NCBI RefSeq assembly: GCF_019578655.1
Contig: NC_063256.1
Span: 21,490,005-21,554,004 of the forward strand
Direction of reading: 5' to 3'
Length of the DNA stretch: 64,000 nucleotides
DNA from: Ricinus communis
Taxonomy: Eukaryota > Streptophyta > Magnoliopsida > Malpighiales > Euphorbiaceae
The first letter of the stretch is position 1. The number at the start of each line of letters is the position of its first letter. The notes under the pieces were generated by a model. That model was not told the origin of the DNA. It made no database searches and saw nothing but the letters and a program-made list of their open reading frames with translations. A program made the translations under genes and the position numbers. Shown piece by piece: positions 1 to 10,447 of this stretch.

Positions 1-986
1 TAGTGGCCGTGATCATCGCATGTTGATCATTTGTCCGATCCCTAGTGGTGTCATGTCACCAATATTTGAAAGCTCCGTGACGGTCGTCCAATACATCTAG
101 TCTCTTAGCTAACCTAGTCACAAACGGACCGAAACAACAATGCATCTTCGAGCGTCTACTATAAATGAACGGACTTGGCAAGCCAATAAATATCCCAAGT
201 CTAGCTTCTTCCGATGTTGCATAGCCCGGAGAATAAAGACATCGATCTGTGTACCCTTGGCGCTTCATGTCCTCGGCCTACCAGTAATGGTGTAAGCTAG
301 TAGGGTATGAATGTAGCGGAGATGGTCCGGTAGGCTAGATGCCTTAGACCTGCTTGGGTAGTATGTTTCCCGGCCTCATTACCAATGAATCCCACATGGC
401 GTCATATGAAATTGGATGGATGTAGAGACAACCCTGATACTCCTCCCCCGAGATTTCTTATTCAGTCCATAATCCCAAATGCATTCCAAATTGTGGGACC
501 GACATCGAGAACTCCCTTCCCCCAAGCCTAAAATAAATTGCATCAGCCGGTGATGCCGGTTTGTGATCTGTTCGCAGGAAGAAGGTGCTTTGAGAACTCG
601 ATCGTAAGCTCACGGTAGGTTGGCTCAATGATGTCAAAGAATCTCGCATATGGCGAGTCTCGATCAGTGTGTGCACATCTTGAGCCAATCCCACTCTCTA
701 GGGATGTGAAGTCTATGCAACGGCCCGCCATCACTTGCTTCCATCTCATGACTTGGAATCTACTTTCATTATCGCATTAGGGAATGTCCACAATGGATGA
801 CGGCCACTGTGGATGGATTCACAGTAGTGCTCTCCGAGGTCGGACTATTTCTTTGTGGTGGTGGAGGTGGAAGTCTTTGGTGCCGGTTCCGTGCTTTGTG
901 GAGGAAGACGTTCCTTCACCACGATAAGCTTCTTTGGTAGCGGCCGCGTTTCGATTGCTTTCACGAGATTTATCACGGTCCGTCAT
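1..986 (-). pseudogene. E1 ORF-1 (Athila ORF-1-like, env-position protein), broken, incomplete
   Basis: The first ATG after the inferred splice acceptor is at 986 and opens a Lys/Arg/Ser/Thr-rich, probably disordered N terminus (MTDRDKSRES). That frame stops after about 50 codons. Conserved ORF-1 segments then appear in other frames: FGMHLGLWTE near 470, then a WDSLV-type segment, then FVTRLAKRLDVLD near 100. These segments resemble the protein annotated in plants as retrotransposon ORF-1 or plant transposon protein. Its role is unknown; its place after integrase is that of an envelope gene. The same protein survives as a fragment in E2 at 8887-9474. The E1 copy has several frameshifts and is not translatable as one chain. 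Confidence 0.7.
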
Positions 987-991
987 ATCAC

Positions 992-1429
992 CTAATGCAA
1001 CGAATTATTAGTTTTTTGTAAAAATTCAAGTTAATGAAAGAAATAATCTACCGAATCAACAGCATAATGATTATACTTCGACTAACCAAAACTTGTATAA
1101 ACTAATAAACCGATATATATCAATCCAATTTATCATGAACCAAAGAATTGCAATTTAAATCTAAACATTATTCACGCTTTGCATGTCATAGGCACATTTT
1201 ATTTCCACCAAAACCCCGAGTTATTAATTTCATAACCAACTACACCACAAACACAACAACTAATGTAGATTAACCTAACCAAGGTCATATAGTTACACTA
1301 TAGAGCCACCAAAATATCCTAGCATGTCCTAACAAAAGTATATGTCTAAAATAGAAGTGAAATCATAATAATAAAATAATAAAAAAAATAAAAAAAATAA
1401 AATATAATGCAACAAATGAAGGGACTTAC
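992..1429 (-). other. Probable intron before E1 ORF-1
   Basis: On the minus strand a consensus donor (CTCAG/GTAAGT at 1430/1429) is followed by 438 AT- and T-rich bases and an acceptor (GCATTAG/G at 992/991). The ORF-1 ATG comes 5 nt later. A spliced leader for the env-position ORF fits its location, but splicing is inferred from consensus sites only. Confidence 0.55.
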
Positions 1430-1533
1430 CTGAGTTCGCTTAGGAAAGTGAGAAGGGTGAGATAGGGGTATAAGAACAACACCTTTGAGCTAAGAAAAAC
1501 AAAAGGGAAGCAAAATTTCGGAGGCCTCCAATT

Positions 1534-1800
1534 CTTATAGGCACGGTTTTGACGGGTGAGGGTAAGGCCGTCGATCGTAAAACTAGGACTCGACCCGTCT
1601 GATCCTTTAGCTCTTTGGATGCTCCAGCACGAGCATTGGCACGCGGCCGTGCTTCCCGGCCTGGGGGTTGTGTCCCGTGCCTTCTAAACCGTGACAATTG
1701 CTCTTTATCCTTCAACACGGTCTTGACTCTGGCCGTGCTCATCAGCACGGCCTGGTGATGCAGCCCGTGATGGCCACGGAAACCGTGGTGAAACAGAGTT
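1534..1800 (-). promoter_or_regulatory. Internal promoter-like module between integrase and ORF-1 of E1
   Basis: On the minus strand, a cluster of inverted half-sites (CACGG, CACGGCC, GGCCGTG; about 1800-1570) precedes a TATA box (CTATAAGAA, 1534-1539). A splice donor follows about 105 bases later. The words and their order match the U3 of the LTRs in E2 and E3, for example ACGGTTTCCGT followed by a CACGG half-site. I infer a second, ORF-1-specific promoter built from the same module as the LTR promoter. Confidence 0.5.
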
Positions 1801-1888
1801 TTTCTGGGCTTGCCTTTTGCCGAATCGAGTCGCCTTGCCCCCATACAGAAGTGCTTATTTGCAGAGTCTTAAGCGTGACTCATTCGGA

Positions 1889-3075
1889 TCACCCTTTCTG
1901 TGCATACAAAGCCAGGTCAACTCGTTGCTCACTATCCAATGAGTTACAATGATATCGCTTTAGCCGATGGCCGTTCACTTTGAAGTTCCCCTTCTCTAGA
2001 TGATGCAACTCTACCACTCCATATGGAAAGACTTGTCCGATCTGAAATGGTCCAGACCAACGAGTCTGTAGCTTTCCGGGAAATAGACGAAGGCGAGAGT
2101 TGTAAAGCAACACTCGATCCCCAACTTGAAATTCCTTAGGCTCACGAATCCTTTGATCATGCCATTTCTTAGTCCTTGCTTTGTAAGTTGAGGAGTTTTC
2201 GTATGCCTGCTGGCGCCACTCATCTAGCTCACTCAGCTACCATTGTCGCTCCTTACCTGCATAATCAATATCAAAGTTACAAGTTCTAAGGGCCCAAAGT
2301 GCCCTATGCTCTAACTCAACAGGCAAATGACATGACTTTCCATAAACAAGGCGATAGGGCGTAAAACCTATAGATGTCCTAAAAGCAGTCCTAAACGCCC
2401 ATAATGCATCATCTAACTTAAGAGTCTAGTCCTTCCTACTGGTACTAACGGTTCTCTCTAAAATATGTTTAATACCCCTATTAGTTACCTCAACCCTTGC
2501 CCACCTTAGTCCGGGGTGATGGGAGTAGAGAACCGATGAGTAACTCCGTACCGCTTAAGTACTTTCTCTAATTGGGTGTTGCAGAAATGTGTTCCTCTAT
2601 CACTAATAAGCGCCCTAGGTATGCTAAACCTAGCAAACAATCGCTTAAGGAACCTGCAGACAACCCTAGCATCATCAGTGGCTACAGCCTGAGCTTCAGG
2701 CCACTTAGAGAAATATTCAACAGCAACCAGAATGTACTTATTACCATACGAAGAGGGAAAGGGTCCCATGAAGTCGATGCCCCAGACATCAAAAATCTCA
2801 ACGACTTGCACACTGGTTTGGGGCATCTCATCACGAGAAGAGATATTACCTGCGCGCTGGCAAGGGTCACAAACCTTAACAAATTTCCGTGCATCTTGGA
2901 AGAGCGTAGGCCAATAGAATCCTGCTTCTAGCACCTTCCTCATGATATGGTTTGTCGCTTGATGACCTCCAGTGGGTCCCTCATGGCATTGCTTCAATAT
3001 TTGGAGAGTCTCCTCGCCATATACACAACGTGAATCACGATCTGCACATACTTTAAATAAAAGGGATCTTCCCAA
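1889..3075 (-). pseudogene. E1 integrase, frameshifted
   Basis: Integrase would insert the cDNA copy into the genome. An N-terminal H-H-C-C zinc finger is visible ([10 protein letters not shown] followed by CDPCQRAG), then the catalytic core with [11 protein letters not shown] and ISDRGTHFC. The frame shifts near 2506. The third catalytic region (VEVTNRG) and the C-terminal part (VGDRVLLYNSRLRLFPGKL, then GHRLKRY) follow in other frames, the last open to 1889. All three D-D-E regions are recognisable, but at least two frame changes and a stop break the gene. It ends immediately before the internal promoter module. Confidence 0.8.
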
Positions 3076-3090
3076 ATATAGTATTTCAAA

Positions 3091-4583
3091 TCAGTGAAGA
3101 ATTTCTTCTTTGCGTCGACACGTCATACCCTTTGGTAGAACCCTAGCAACCAAATAGTTAGCATAATCAGAAAACCAGGGAGTATCAGTGTATACCTGAG
3201 TGACATACAAATGTTCTTCTGGAAATCGATCATTTATGGTCGTCTCATCAAGTGCATCTAAGTGAGGATTTTCCAATCTCGATAAATGGTCATTGCCGAT
3301 TCTCGCGCCCTTCTTATCCTTGATCTCGACGTCAAATTCCTGTAACAAAAGAATCCACCGAATCAATCTCGGTTTCGCATCATTTTCAGAATAAGTACCT
3401 CAATGCCGAGTGGTCCGTGAAGACAATGGTTTTGGAGAGAACGAGGTATGATCTAAACTTGTCGAATGCGTAAACAACCGCCAATAACTCCTTCTCTGTG
3501 GTGGTGTAGTGTTCTTGGGCTCCTGTCAAGGTCTTGCTGGCGTAGTAAATAGGTTGAAACTTCTTTTCAATCCTCTGTCCAAACCGGCTCAAATCGCATA
3601 ATCACTAGCATCGCACATCGGTTTAAAGGCGGCCCCCAATCGGGAGAAACCATGATTGGGGGTCATGATAGAAGTTTCTTGATAACTCAAAAGCCGCCAC
3701 GCATGCATCATCAAAAATAAAAGGTACATCCTTAACTAACAATTGAGTGAGGGGCCTAGCAATCTTAGAAAAATCTCTAATAAATCTCCTATAAAACCCT
3801 GCATGGCCCAGAAAACTCCTAACAGCCTTAATGAACTAGAGGAGGTAGTTTAGATATTACTTCTACCTTAGCTCTATCCACCTCCATCCCAGCCTGAGAG
3901 ATCTTATGCCCTAAAACAATCCCCTCTCTTACCATGAAATGACATTTTTCCCAGTTTAGTACCAAGTTAGCCTCAATACATCTAGCTAACATGCGCTCAA
4001 GGTTTGCCAAACAAAGAGAGAAAGAATTACCAAAAATAGAGAAGTCATCCATAAATACCTCCATAGACTCCTCAATCATGTCCTCAAAAATAGCCATCAT
4101 GCACCGCTGAAATGTAGCTGGTGCATTGCACAGTCCGAATGGCATCCGTCTATAAGCAAACGTCCCATAAGGGCAGGTGAAGGTAGTCTTCTCTTGGTCC
4201 TCAGGTGCAATAGGAATCTGAAAGTAACCTGAAAAGCCATCAAGAAAACAATAAAACATGTGGCCTGCTAAACGTTCAATCATCTGATCAATGAAAGGAA
4301 GAGGAAAGTGGTCCTTCCGAGTTGCATCATTAAGCCTACGGTAATCAATGCAAACTCGGAAGCCTGTTACCGTCCGAGTCGGGATCAGCTCATCCTTCTC
4401 ATTCCTTACCACTGTGATGCCTCCTTTCTTGGGTACAACCTGCACAGGACTAACCCACGAACTGTCAGAAATGGGATATATCAAACCTGCATCAAGAAGT
4501 TTAATTACCTCCTTCTTTACCACTTCTTTCATGTTCGGATTGAGTCGTCTTTGAGAGTCGAACGACCGAAACTGTCCCCCAAT
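3091..4583 (-). pseudogene. E1 reverse transcriptase and RNase H, broken
   Basis: RT spans about 4583-3828. It contains VSPVQVVPKKGG, the palm segment FPLPFIDQM, FTCPYGTFAYRRMPFG and the catalytic FMDDF box near 4043-4054 (FMDD in place of YxDD, usual for this lineage). RNase H follows near 3592-3386 ([31 protein letters not shown]), then the linker with [10 protein letters not shown] that leads to integrase. A frameshift near 3830 separates RT from RNase H and a further break lies near 3380. It is strongly similar to the corresponding region of E2. Confidence 0.85.
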
Positions 4584-4599
4584 AAAATCTTATGAGAGC

Positions 4600-5560
4600 A
4601 GAAACTTGGATTTATGCCCGGGATATCGGCTATATTGAAAGCAAAGGCCTTCTTGTACTTCCTTAGAACTTCCAACAGCATGGCTTGTTCTTCAAGAGTT
4701 AGATCGGTACCGCTATGATTACCGGTAAGCGCTTCTCTTCATCCAGGAAGGCATAAACCAAGTGGCTCGGTAATTCCTTCAGTTCTAAAGCGGTGGGTCC
4801 TCGAATGAAGTCTTTACTTTCCGCACCCGGACACTGTCAAGAAAAAGATAGGGATCAGTTGACAAGCTCGGCTCGGAAGCCAATAAAGCAATGAGTTGCT
4901 CCAACACTTGCTCATTGGACAACTCCTCCTCATCCCTCGGCCTAATGCTACTTGCAAAGGGTCGACACATAAAATTTCTTGTAAATGGGACTCAACCACA
5001 TCATCAATAACATCAATAGAACATACGATTATCATAGTCCGATTGGTATCTCATGGAAGTGGCCAGTCAAAGGTAATGGTCTCTTCATTAACTCTAAGCT
5101 TAAGCTTTCCATCGATAACGTACCCTTGATGTAGCTAGGAAAGGCCTACCCAGGGATAAGAGGCACAGTGCTATCACCCTCCATATCCATTACCACAAAA
5201 TCTACAGGAAAGATAAATTTATCTACCTTTACAAGTACATCTTCAACAATACCTCTAGGAATTTTAACAAATTCTATCCGCTAATTGAACACTCATCCTA
5301 GTAGGCTTTGGCTCATGCAACCCTAATTTGGCAAATAAACTAGTGGGCATTAAGTTAATCGGCTCCTAAATCAGCCCAATGCACCACTAATTGATAAATC
5401 ACCAATCATACAAGGGATAGTAAAACTCCCTGGATCTCGTCAGCTTGAGTGGCGTTTGTTCGGAGAATAGGCCGAACACTCCTCATTAAGCACCACCCCG
5501 ACCAAGATCCTCCAACTTCCTCTTGTTGCTCAAAATCTCCTTTAAAAACTTGGCGTATTT
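4600..5560 (-). pseudogene. E1 protease and PR-RT linker, degenerate
   Basis: Reading towards lower coordinates, broken frames give a protease-like segment (VKVDKFIFPVDFVVMDMEGD, then a degraded LGRPF-like loop). Next comes a short acidic linker with a SNEQVLEQLIALLAS segment near 4900. The same order is better preserved in E2 at 13.8-14.9 kb. Frameshifts occur every 100-200 bases, so no product is expected. Confidence 0.6.
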
Positions 5561-5564
5561 CGGC

Positions 5565-7283
5565 ATCCGTGAAATTGCCTCAATAAAAGGTAAGTTAATT
5601 TTCAAATTTGCTTAAATAAGTCAAGAAACTTACTGTGCTTGTCCACCATATCCTCGCCTCAACCTTGCAGGGATATAGTGCGGCCGATGCTCCCTTACGG
5701 GCTCTTTTACTGTCTTCTTTCTTTCTCTCATTCTCTACCATCTCAAGGTCCGGTCCTTCCTTAGGCTGGCTCGACCGCACGATTGTATTATCCTTATCAG
5801 CTAAAGGCGAAGAACCAGTCAAATTCTTACCTGAACGCAAGGTGATAGCTTTGCAATGCTCCCTCGGGTTTGACTCTGTAGTGCTAGGGAGCGATCCTGA
5901 AGGTCTCTCTGAAAGCATCTTAGAAATTTAGCCAACTGAGTCTCCAAGTTCGAATCGAGGCCTGCTGATTCCTAAGTGCACTATCGTCTGGAATCTTGTT
6001 TTTGTAGATGTCACAAACTTCATCATGAGCTCCTCTAAATTTGACTTCTTTTCTTGGGAGGAGGAGTTTGTGCAGGCCCAGCTGGTTGTTGCTGTGGCTG
6101 TTGATGAAGTCTTTGGAAACCTGGCGGACCCTGGGCATTATTGTTCCTCCAACTGAAATTGGGGTGATTGCGCCATCCAGGGTTGTATGTATTGCTGTAG
6201 GGGTTATTCTGCTGTCTTGGGGCATTCCCCATATAATCAACCTGTTCAACATCAGAAGATATAGTAGAATTAGATGGAAAACTAATAGAAGATGAAGCAA
6301 ACATACCTCCCATGATGCGATTCGCCTTGTAATGCGGGCCACCATAAAACTCGCAGCCAACGCTCACGCGTGAACCGGCATCCTGAGTTGGTCGATCTTC
6401 TTGGCTAGAAGCTCCACTTGAGCTCGCCAAGGCTGCTTGTAGAGTCCACTTGGTTGACCACTCCTTGTCTTCCTGGTCGGTTCCTAGAGGATTGCCATTG
6501 ATAGTTGTTCATGGCCATTTCCTCTATCAAGTTCGAGCTTGCTCGGGCGTCTCTTGTTTAGCGCCCCACCGCTGCAAACATCCACCATCTCGCCTCGTTG
6601 CGAGGTTCAACCCACCGTAGAAGGTCCGAACTGCATCCACACTGGCAATCCGTGATGTGGGCGGCATCTCAAAAGATCTTTAAATCTCTCCCATGCATCG
6701 ACATGCTTTCATCATCAAACTGCACAAAAGAAGATATGTCATTTCTAAGTTTAGCAGTTTTAGCGGGAGGAAAATACTTATATAAATATTTTTCTGACCA
6801 ACGCCTTCCGGTAGTGATAAATACATTGTGGAAGAGATTGCAACCATCTCTTTGCTCGTCTCTCAAGGAAAATGGAAACAATCTCGGTAGAATGGCATCA
6901 TCGGTTGTTCCATTTATTTTGAATGTGTCACAAATCTCCAAAAGTTGGAGATATGTGCATTGGGATCCTCATTGGGCAATCCTCCAAACTGCACGCTTTG
7001 TTGGATCATCCGGATAACATTGGCCTTTATCTTAAAATTGTTGGCCATAACGGTCTGGCTATACTAGTTTTCATCCCATCCAAAGATGGTCGAGCAAACT
7101 CGTACATCGTCCTCGATCCTCATCGGGCGTGGGGTCATGGTTTTCCATCGTGTCTAGTCTATCCACAGGTATCTCAACCTCAATCTCCTCCTCTTCTAAT
7201 TGCAACCTCTTCCTTAAGAGTCTGAGGGATCGTTCTGGATCAGATAGAGGCTCTATAAGATTCGAGTTTGAGCTCCTGGTCAT
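5565..7283 (-). pseudogene. E1 gag, broken
   Basis: Gag starts at MTRSSNSNLIEPLSDPERSL (7283), the same opening as E2 gag. It continues through the capsid-like region in several frames (SVQFGGLPNEDPNAHISNF, then FKINGTTDDAI). A single knuckle-like segment (CEFYGGPHYKAN) is followed by a Gln/Pro-rich stretch with NPYSNTYNPGWRNHPNFSW. The last part carries AITLRSGK, which precedes protease in this lineage. Gag would form the virus-like particle. Many frameshifts are present. Confidence 0.75.
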
Positions 7284-7427
7284 AAACTACCTAAAACCGA
7301 AAGTCCACACAACCACCGATCAACAAAAATAATATAATAATAAATAATAATAGAATTAAAGAATAAATGAATAAAACAAATAATGACTAAATTAACACGA
7401 AAACAATTCACTCTAGTTCAATTCACG

Positions 7428-7443
7428 GTTCCCGGCAGCGCCA
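7428..7443 (-). other. E1 PBS, tRNA-Asp type, mutated
   Basis: Directly inside the LTR the minus strand reads TGGCGCTGCCGGGAA. Against the tRNA-Asp complement TGGCGCCGTTGCCGGGGA it lacks about three bases and has a substitution. It is the primer site for minus-strand DNA synthesis, now damaged. Confidence 0.75.
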
Positions 7444-7449
7444 AAAACT

Positions 7450-8886
7450 TGATGGGTTCTTTATGCAACCTACACCTAAGGCAGTGAACCTACCGATGCA
7501 GCCTAGCACTAGTGAGTATCAAGGTCGTATCCCTGGAGATCGGGTGAACCTAGAGTTACTACTGCTTGCTATGTTATCTAGTCTGAAATAGGGTGTGAAA
7601 GTTCTAACATACCGGTAATGGTTATGAGTGCAATTAAGTAAATGAAGGACAACAATGGACAATTAAAAGACAATTGTAAAGAGAGAAATAAATCCAAAAG
7701 GGAGCCTAAGTGATGGAATTCTAAAGATGAATTTTATGGATTGCCGATCTTGCTTACCCGCGTTGCCTAAATCCCGACTGAATCCCGGTTTCTCTCTCGA
7801 GCTTACCGGATTCCTAAACCTGCACTAACCTAATGGAATCTCTTCCTATCAGATTACTACAAATTAGCATTAAGTATGATTTAAGACTATTAAGAGTTGT
7901 TAGTTCTTAATCCGGCGAGTAAATCAACCTCATCTCTAAGTGTTAACTACCAGTCCTTACTATTCAAAATCCAGTTGTAACAAGCATTTCTCAATGTCAA
8001 GAAACAACCTAATAAACAATTAATCCAACGTCTCAAATTAATTGCATCAAACTTTTATTACTGAATAGCAAGAAGATTGCAAGAATTGACAATTATAAAA
8101 AACTAACAATTAAGCATAATCCATCAACAAAGGTGAACCCTAATGGATTCAAAAGATCTAGCTGCTCATGTTCATAGTCAAAGCAATTAAAGAACAAAAT
8201 AAGGAAAAACAAATTAAAGGTATGTACACCCTTCTCTTTCAAGCTGAATGAGAAACCCTAAATTTGCAAATTCAAAATCTCAAACCCTAGTTGCCTCTTG
8301 AATGCTCCCAAAGTTTGTCTTGATCTTCAATTCGATGTTGGAATAAGTGGAATCCCCCCTTCAATTGATGAAAATTCATCTCTCCAGGTCTACAATTGAG
8401 GTATAGGAAATATTTGATTAAGTGTGTGTCTTGGAATTGAGTCCAAAAATCGTCTCTTTTTTTATTAGAATCCAAAATCGCCTATATAGTTGATTCAAGA
8501 CGTACGAGTCCAGTCAGGTCTGAATCTGTCAAAGTCTGTTGTCTTTGAGCCACCACAGTCGTGCCGAGCGATCCACCACAGGCCGTACGGAGGCCGTGGT
8601 GGCTACCAAGGCGTACGAAATGGCACAATTGGGGATAGCCTCTTGATAATTCAGCACGGCCGGAGTCCAGGCCGTGCTCAACCCTCGGGGTGCTTGTTCT
8701 CGCCCAATTTGATGGATTTTGCTCCGTAATCCCACGTATTTCCCTCGATTACTGATGGTGTCCTTCGAAAATGACCTGAAATGAAAAGGGAAACAAAAGA
8801 CAGGTGATTCTAGCATAAAACGGGATAATCATGCATAAAAATGTGAACAATCGGGCATGAAAACATGTATAGTATGATGCTTATCA
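7450..8886 (-). repeat. E1 5' LTR (1437 bp)
   Basis: On the minus strand it starts TGATAAGCATCATAC (8886) and ends CCCATCA (7450), followed by AGTTTTTGGCGC and the PBS. The LTR at 18347-19810 matches it over most of its length. A TATA box (TATATA, 8483-8488) lies below a half-site cluster. Confidence 0.85.
8483..8690 (-). promoter_or_regulatory. E1 LTR core promoter: CACGGCC/GGCCGTG cluster and TATA box
   Basis: On the minus strand GCACGGCC...GGCCGTGCTGA (near 8680-8655) and CCACGGCCTCCGTACGGCC (near 8605) lead to CTATATAGG at 8482-8489. The pairs are inverted repeats with short spacers, placed 70-200 bp upstream of the TATA box. Confidence 0.55.
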
Positions 8887-9474
8887 ATGACCGGACTTGA
8901 TGAGCCAATAAATATCCCAAGTCCAACTTCTTCTAATGTTTCATAGCCCAGAGGATGAAGACATCGGTCTGTGTTACCGCTCCAAAACTATCTTCTCTAC
9001 CTGTGATGGTATAAGCTAATAAGGTGTGGAGATGCAAAGATGATCCGAAAGGCTAGACGCCTTAGACCTGCTTGGGTAGTATATTTCCGGCCTAAGTACC
9101 AATGAGTCCCACATGGTGTCGTAGGATATTGGGTTAATGTAGAGGCATCCTTGATACTCCTCCCCCAAGATCTCCTGTTCAGTCCATAATCCCAAATGCA
9201 TGTTGAATTATGGGACTGACATTGAGAACTCCCTTCCCTTAAGTCTGAAATAAACTGCATCAGGCTGATGCTAGTTTGTGATCTGTTGCTGCAGGAAGAA
9301 GGTGCTGAGGAACTCAATTGTAAGCTCATGGTAGGTTGGCTCAATGATGTCAAAGAATCACACATACAGCAGAGTCTCGAACAGAGTGCGCACATCCTGA
9401 ACCAATCCCACTCTTTCCAGGGATGCGAAGTCGATGCAACGACCTGCAATCACTTGCTTCCATCTCATGACTTG
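8887..9474 (-). pseudogene. E2 ORF-1 fragment
   Basis: Frames on the minus strand give [14 protein letters not shown], then LTSLSQPTMSLQLSSS, then MHLGLWTEQEILGEEYQG (9201) and WDSLVLRPEIYYPS. All are homologous to E1 ORF-1. The 5' part is missing because integrase sequence joins directly at about 9475. The 3' end is cut at 8886 where the E1 LTR begins. Frameshifts separate the segments. Confidence 0.75.
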
Positions 9475-10442
9475 GCCGTATGGTTTGCGGCTTGGTGTCC
9501 ACCAACCGGTCCCTCATGACAATGCTTGAGAATTTGAATGATCTCCTCCCCATATACACACCTCCTGATAATTTGATCTGCACAAATTCTAAACAAGAAG
9601 GGGTCGTCCCAAATGTAATACTTCAAGTCAGCAAAGAATTTCTTCTTTTGCTGGACCATCATACCCTTTGGGAGTACCCTTGCAGCCAAATAATTTACAT
9701 AATCAGAAAACCAAGGAATAGCATTTGCCACCTGCATTGAGCATAAGTGCTCATCCGGAAAGAAGTCATCGATCTCTTGCTCATTAAGCTCCTCCAAGTG
9801 TGGGTTCTCTAATCGAGAAAGATGGTCTGCTGGAAGATTTTCAGCTCCTCGTTTGTCCTTAATTTCCAAGTCAAATTCCTGTAATAGAAGAACCCAACGA
9901 ATCAATCTTGGCCTAGAATCATGCTTTGAAAATAAATACTTAAAGCAGAATGATCCGTGTAAACAATTGTCTTTGACAGCATAAGGTAGGAACGAAATTT
10001 GTCAAAAGCGAACACGACAGCTAGGAGCTCATTCTTTGTGGTTGTATAGTGTTCTTGGGCATCTATAAGCGTCTTGCTAGCGTAGTAAATAGGCTGGAAT
10101 TTCTTCTCCTTATACTGGCCTAAAACAGCTCCAACTGCAAAATCACTAGCATCGCACATAAGCTTAAAGGGCAGCTCCCAATCAGGAGAAACCATGATGG
10201 GAGCCGTGGTTAGTTTTTCCTTTAATAACTCAAAAGCTTTTAAACAATCATCATCAAATTCAAAAGGTATATCTTTTACTAGCAATTGAGTTAAAGGCCT
10301 AGCAATCTTAGAAAAGTCCTTAGCGAACCTTCTATAGAACCCTGCATGCCCTAAGAAACTTCTAACAGCCCTAACCGAAGTAGGGGGAGGTAGTTTACTT
10401 ATAACTTCCACTTTAGCTCTATCTACTTCCAACCCTGCATGT
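9475..10442 (-). pseudogene. E2 RT end, RNase H and start of integrase
   Basis: Starting at 10442 next to the solo LTR target duplication: the end of RT (HAGLEVDRAKVEVISKLPPP, then [19 protein letters not shown]), then RNase H ([32 protein letters not shown]). A frame change at about 9905 leads to the integrase linker ([11 protein letters not shown]) and the beginning of its zinc finger ([16 protein letters not shown]). At about 9475 the sequence changes to ORF-1, so the finger's cysteine pair and the whole catalytic core are deleted. RT continues on the other side of the solo LTR at 13266. Confidence 0.85.
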
Positions 10443-10447
10443 GACAC

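Larger units (their letters stand above)
1..8886 (-). mobile_element. E1: Athila-type Ty3/gypsy retrotransposon, 3' end beyond window
   Basis: Read on the minus strand, the order is 5' LTR, tRNA-Asp-type PBS, gag, protease, RT, RNase H, integrase, a promoter-like spacer with an intron, and an ORF-1 reading off the left edge. Pol before integrase before an extra ORF is the Athila arrangement of Ty3/gypsy. Every coding region has stops or frameshifts, so this copy cannot encode its own proteins. Its LTR starts directly inside the ORF-1 of E2 with no polypurine tract before it. I therefore infer that E1 inserted into E2. The proof (3' LTR, TSD and the rest of E2 ORF-1) lies outside the window. 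The alternative is a single LTR shared by two tandem elements. Confidence 0.85.

Noticed and set aside
3828..4532. RT with FMDD as a possible integrated plant pararetrovirus
   Set aside because: LTRs, tRNA-Asp PBS, integrase with zinc finger and the gag-PR-RT-RH-IN order show a Ty3/gypsy element. No movement or coat protein is seen.
7450..8886. A single LTR shared by E1 and E2 as a tandem array from unequal recombination
   Set aside because: The LTR starts inside the E2 ORF-1 without a polypurine tract. Insertion of E1 into E2 is simpler, though the left flank is needed to decide.
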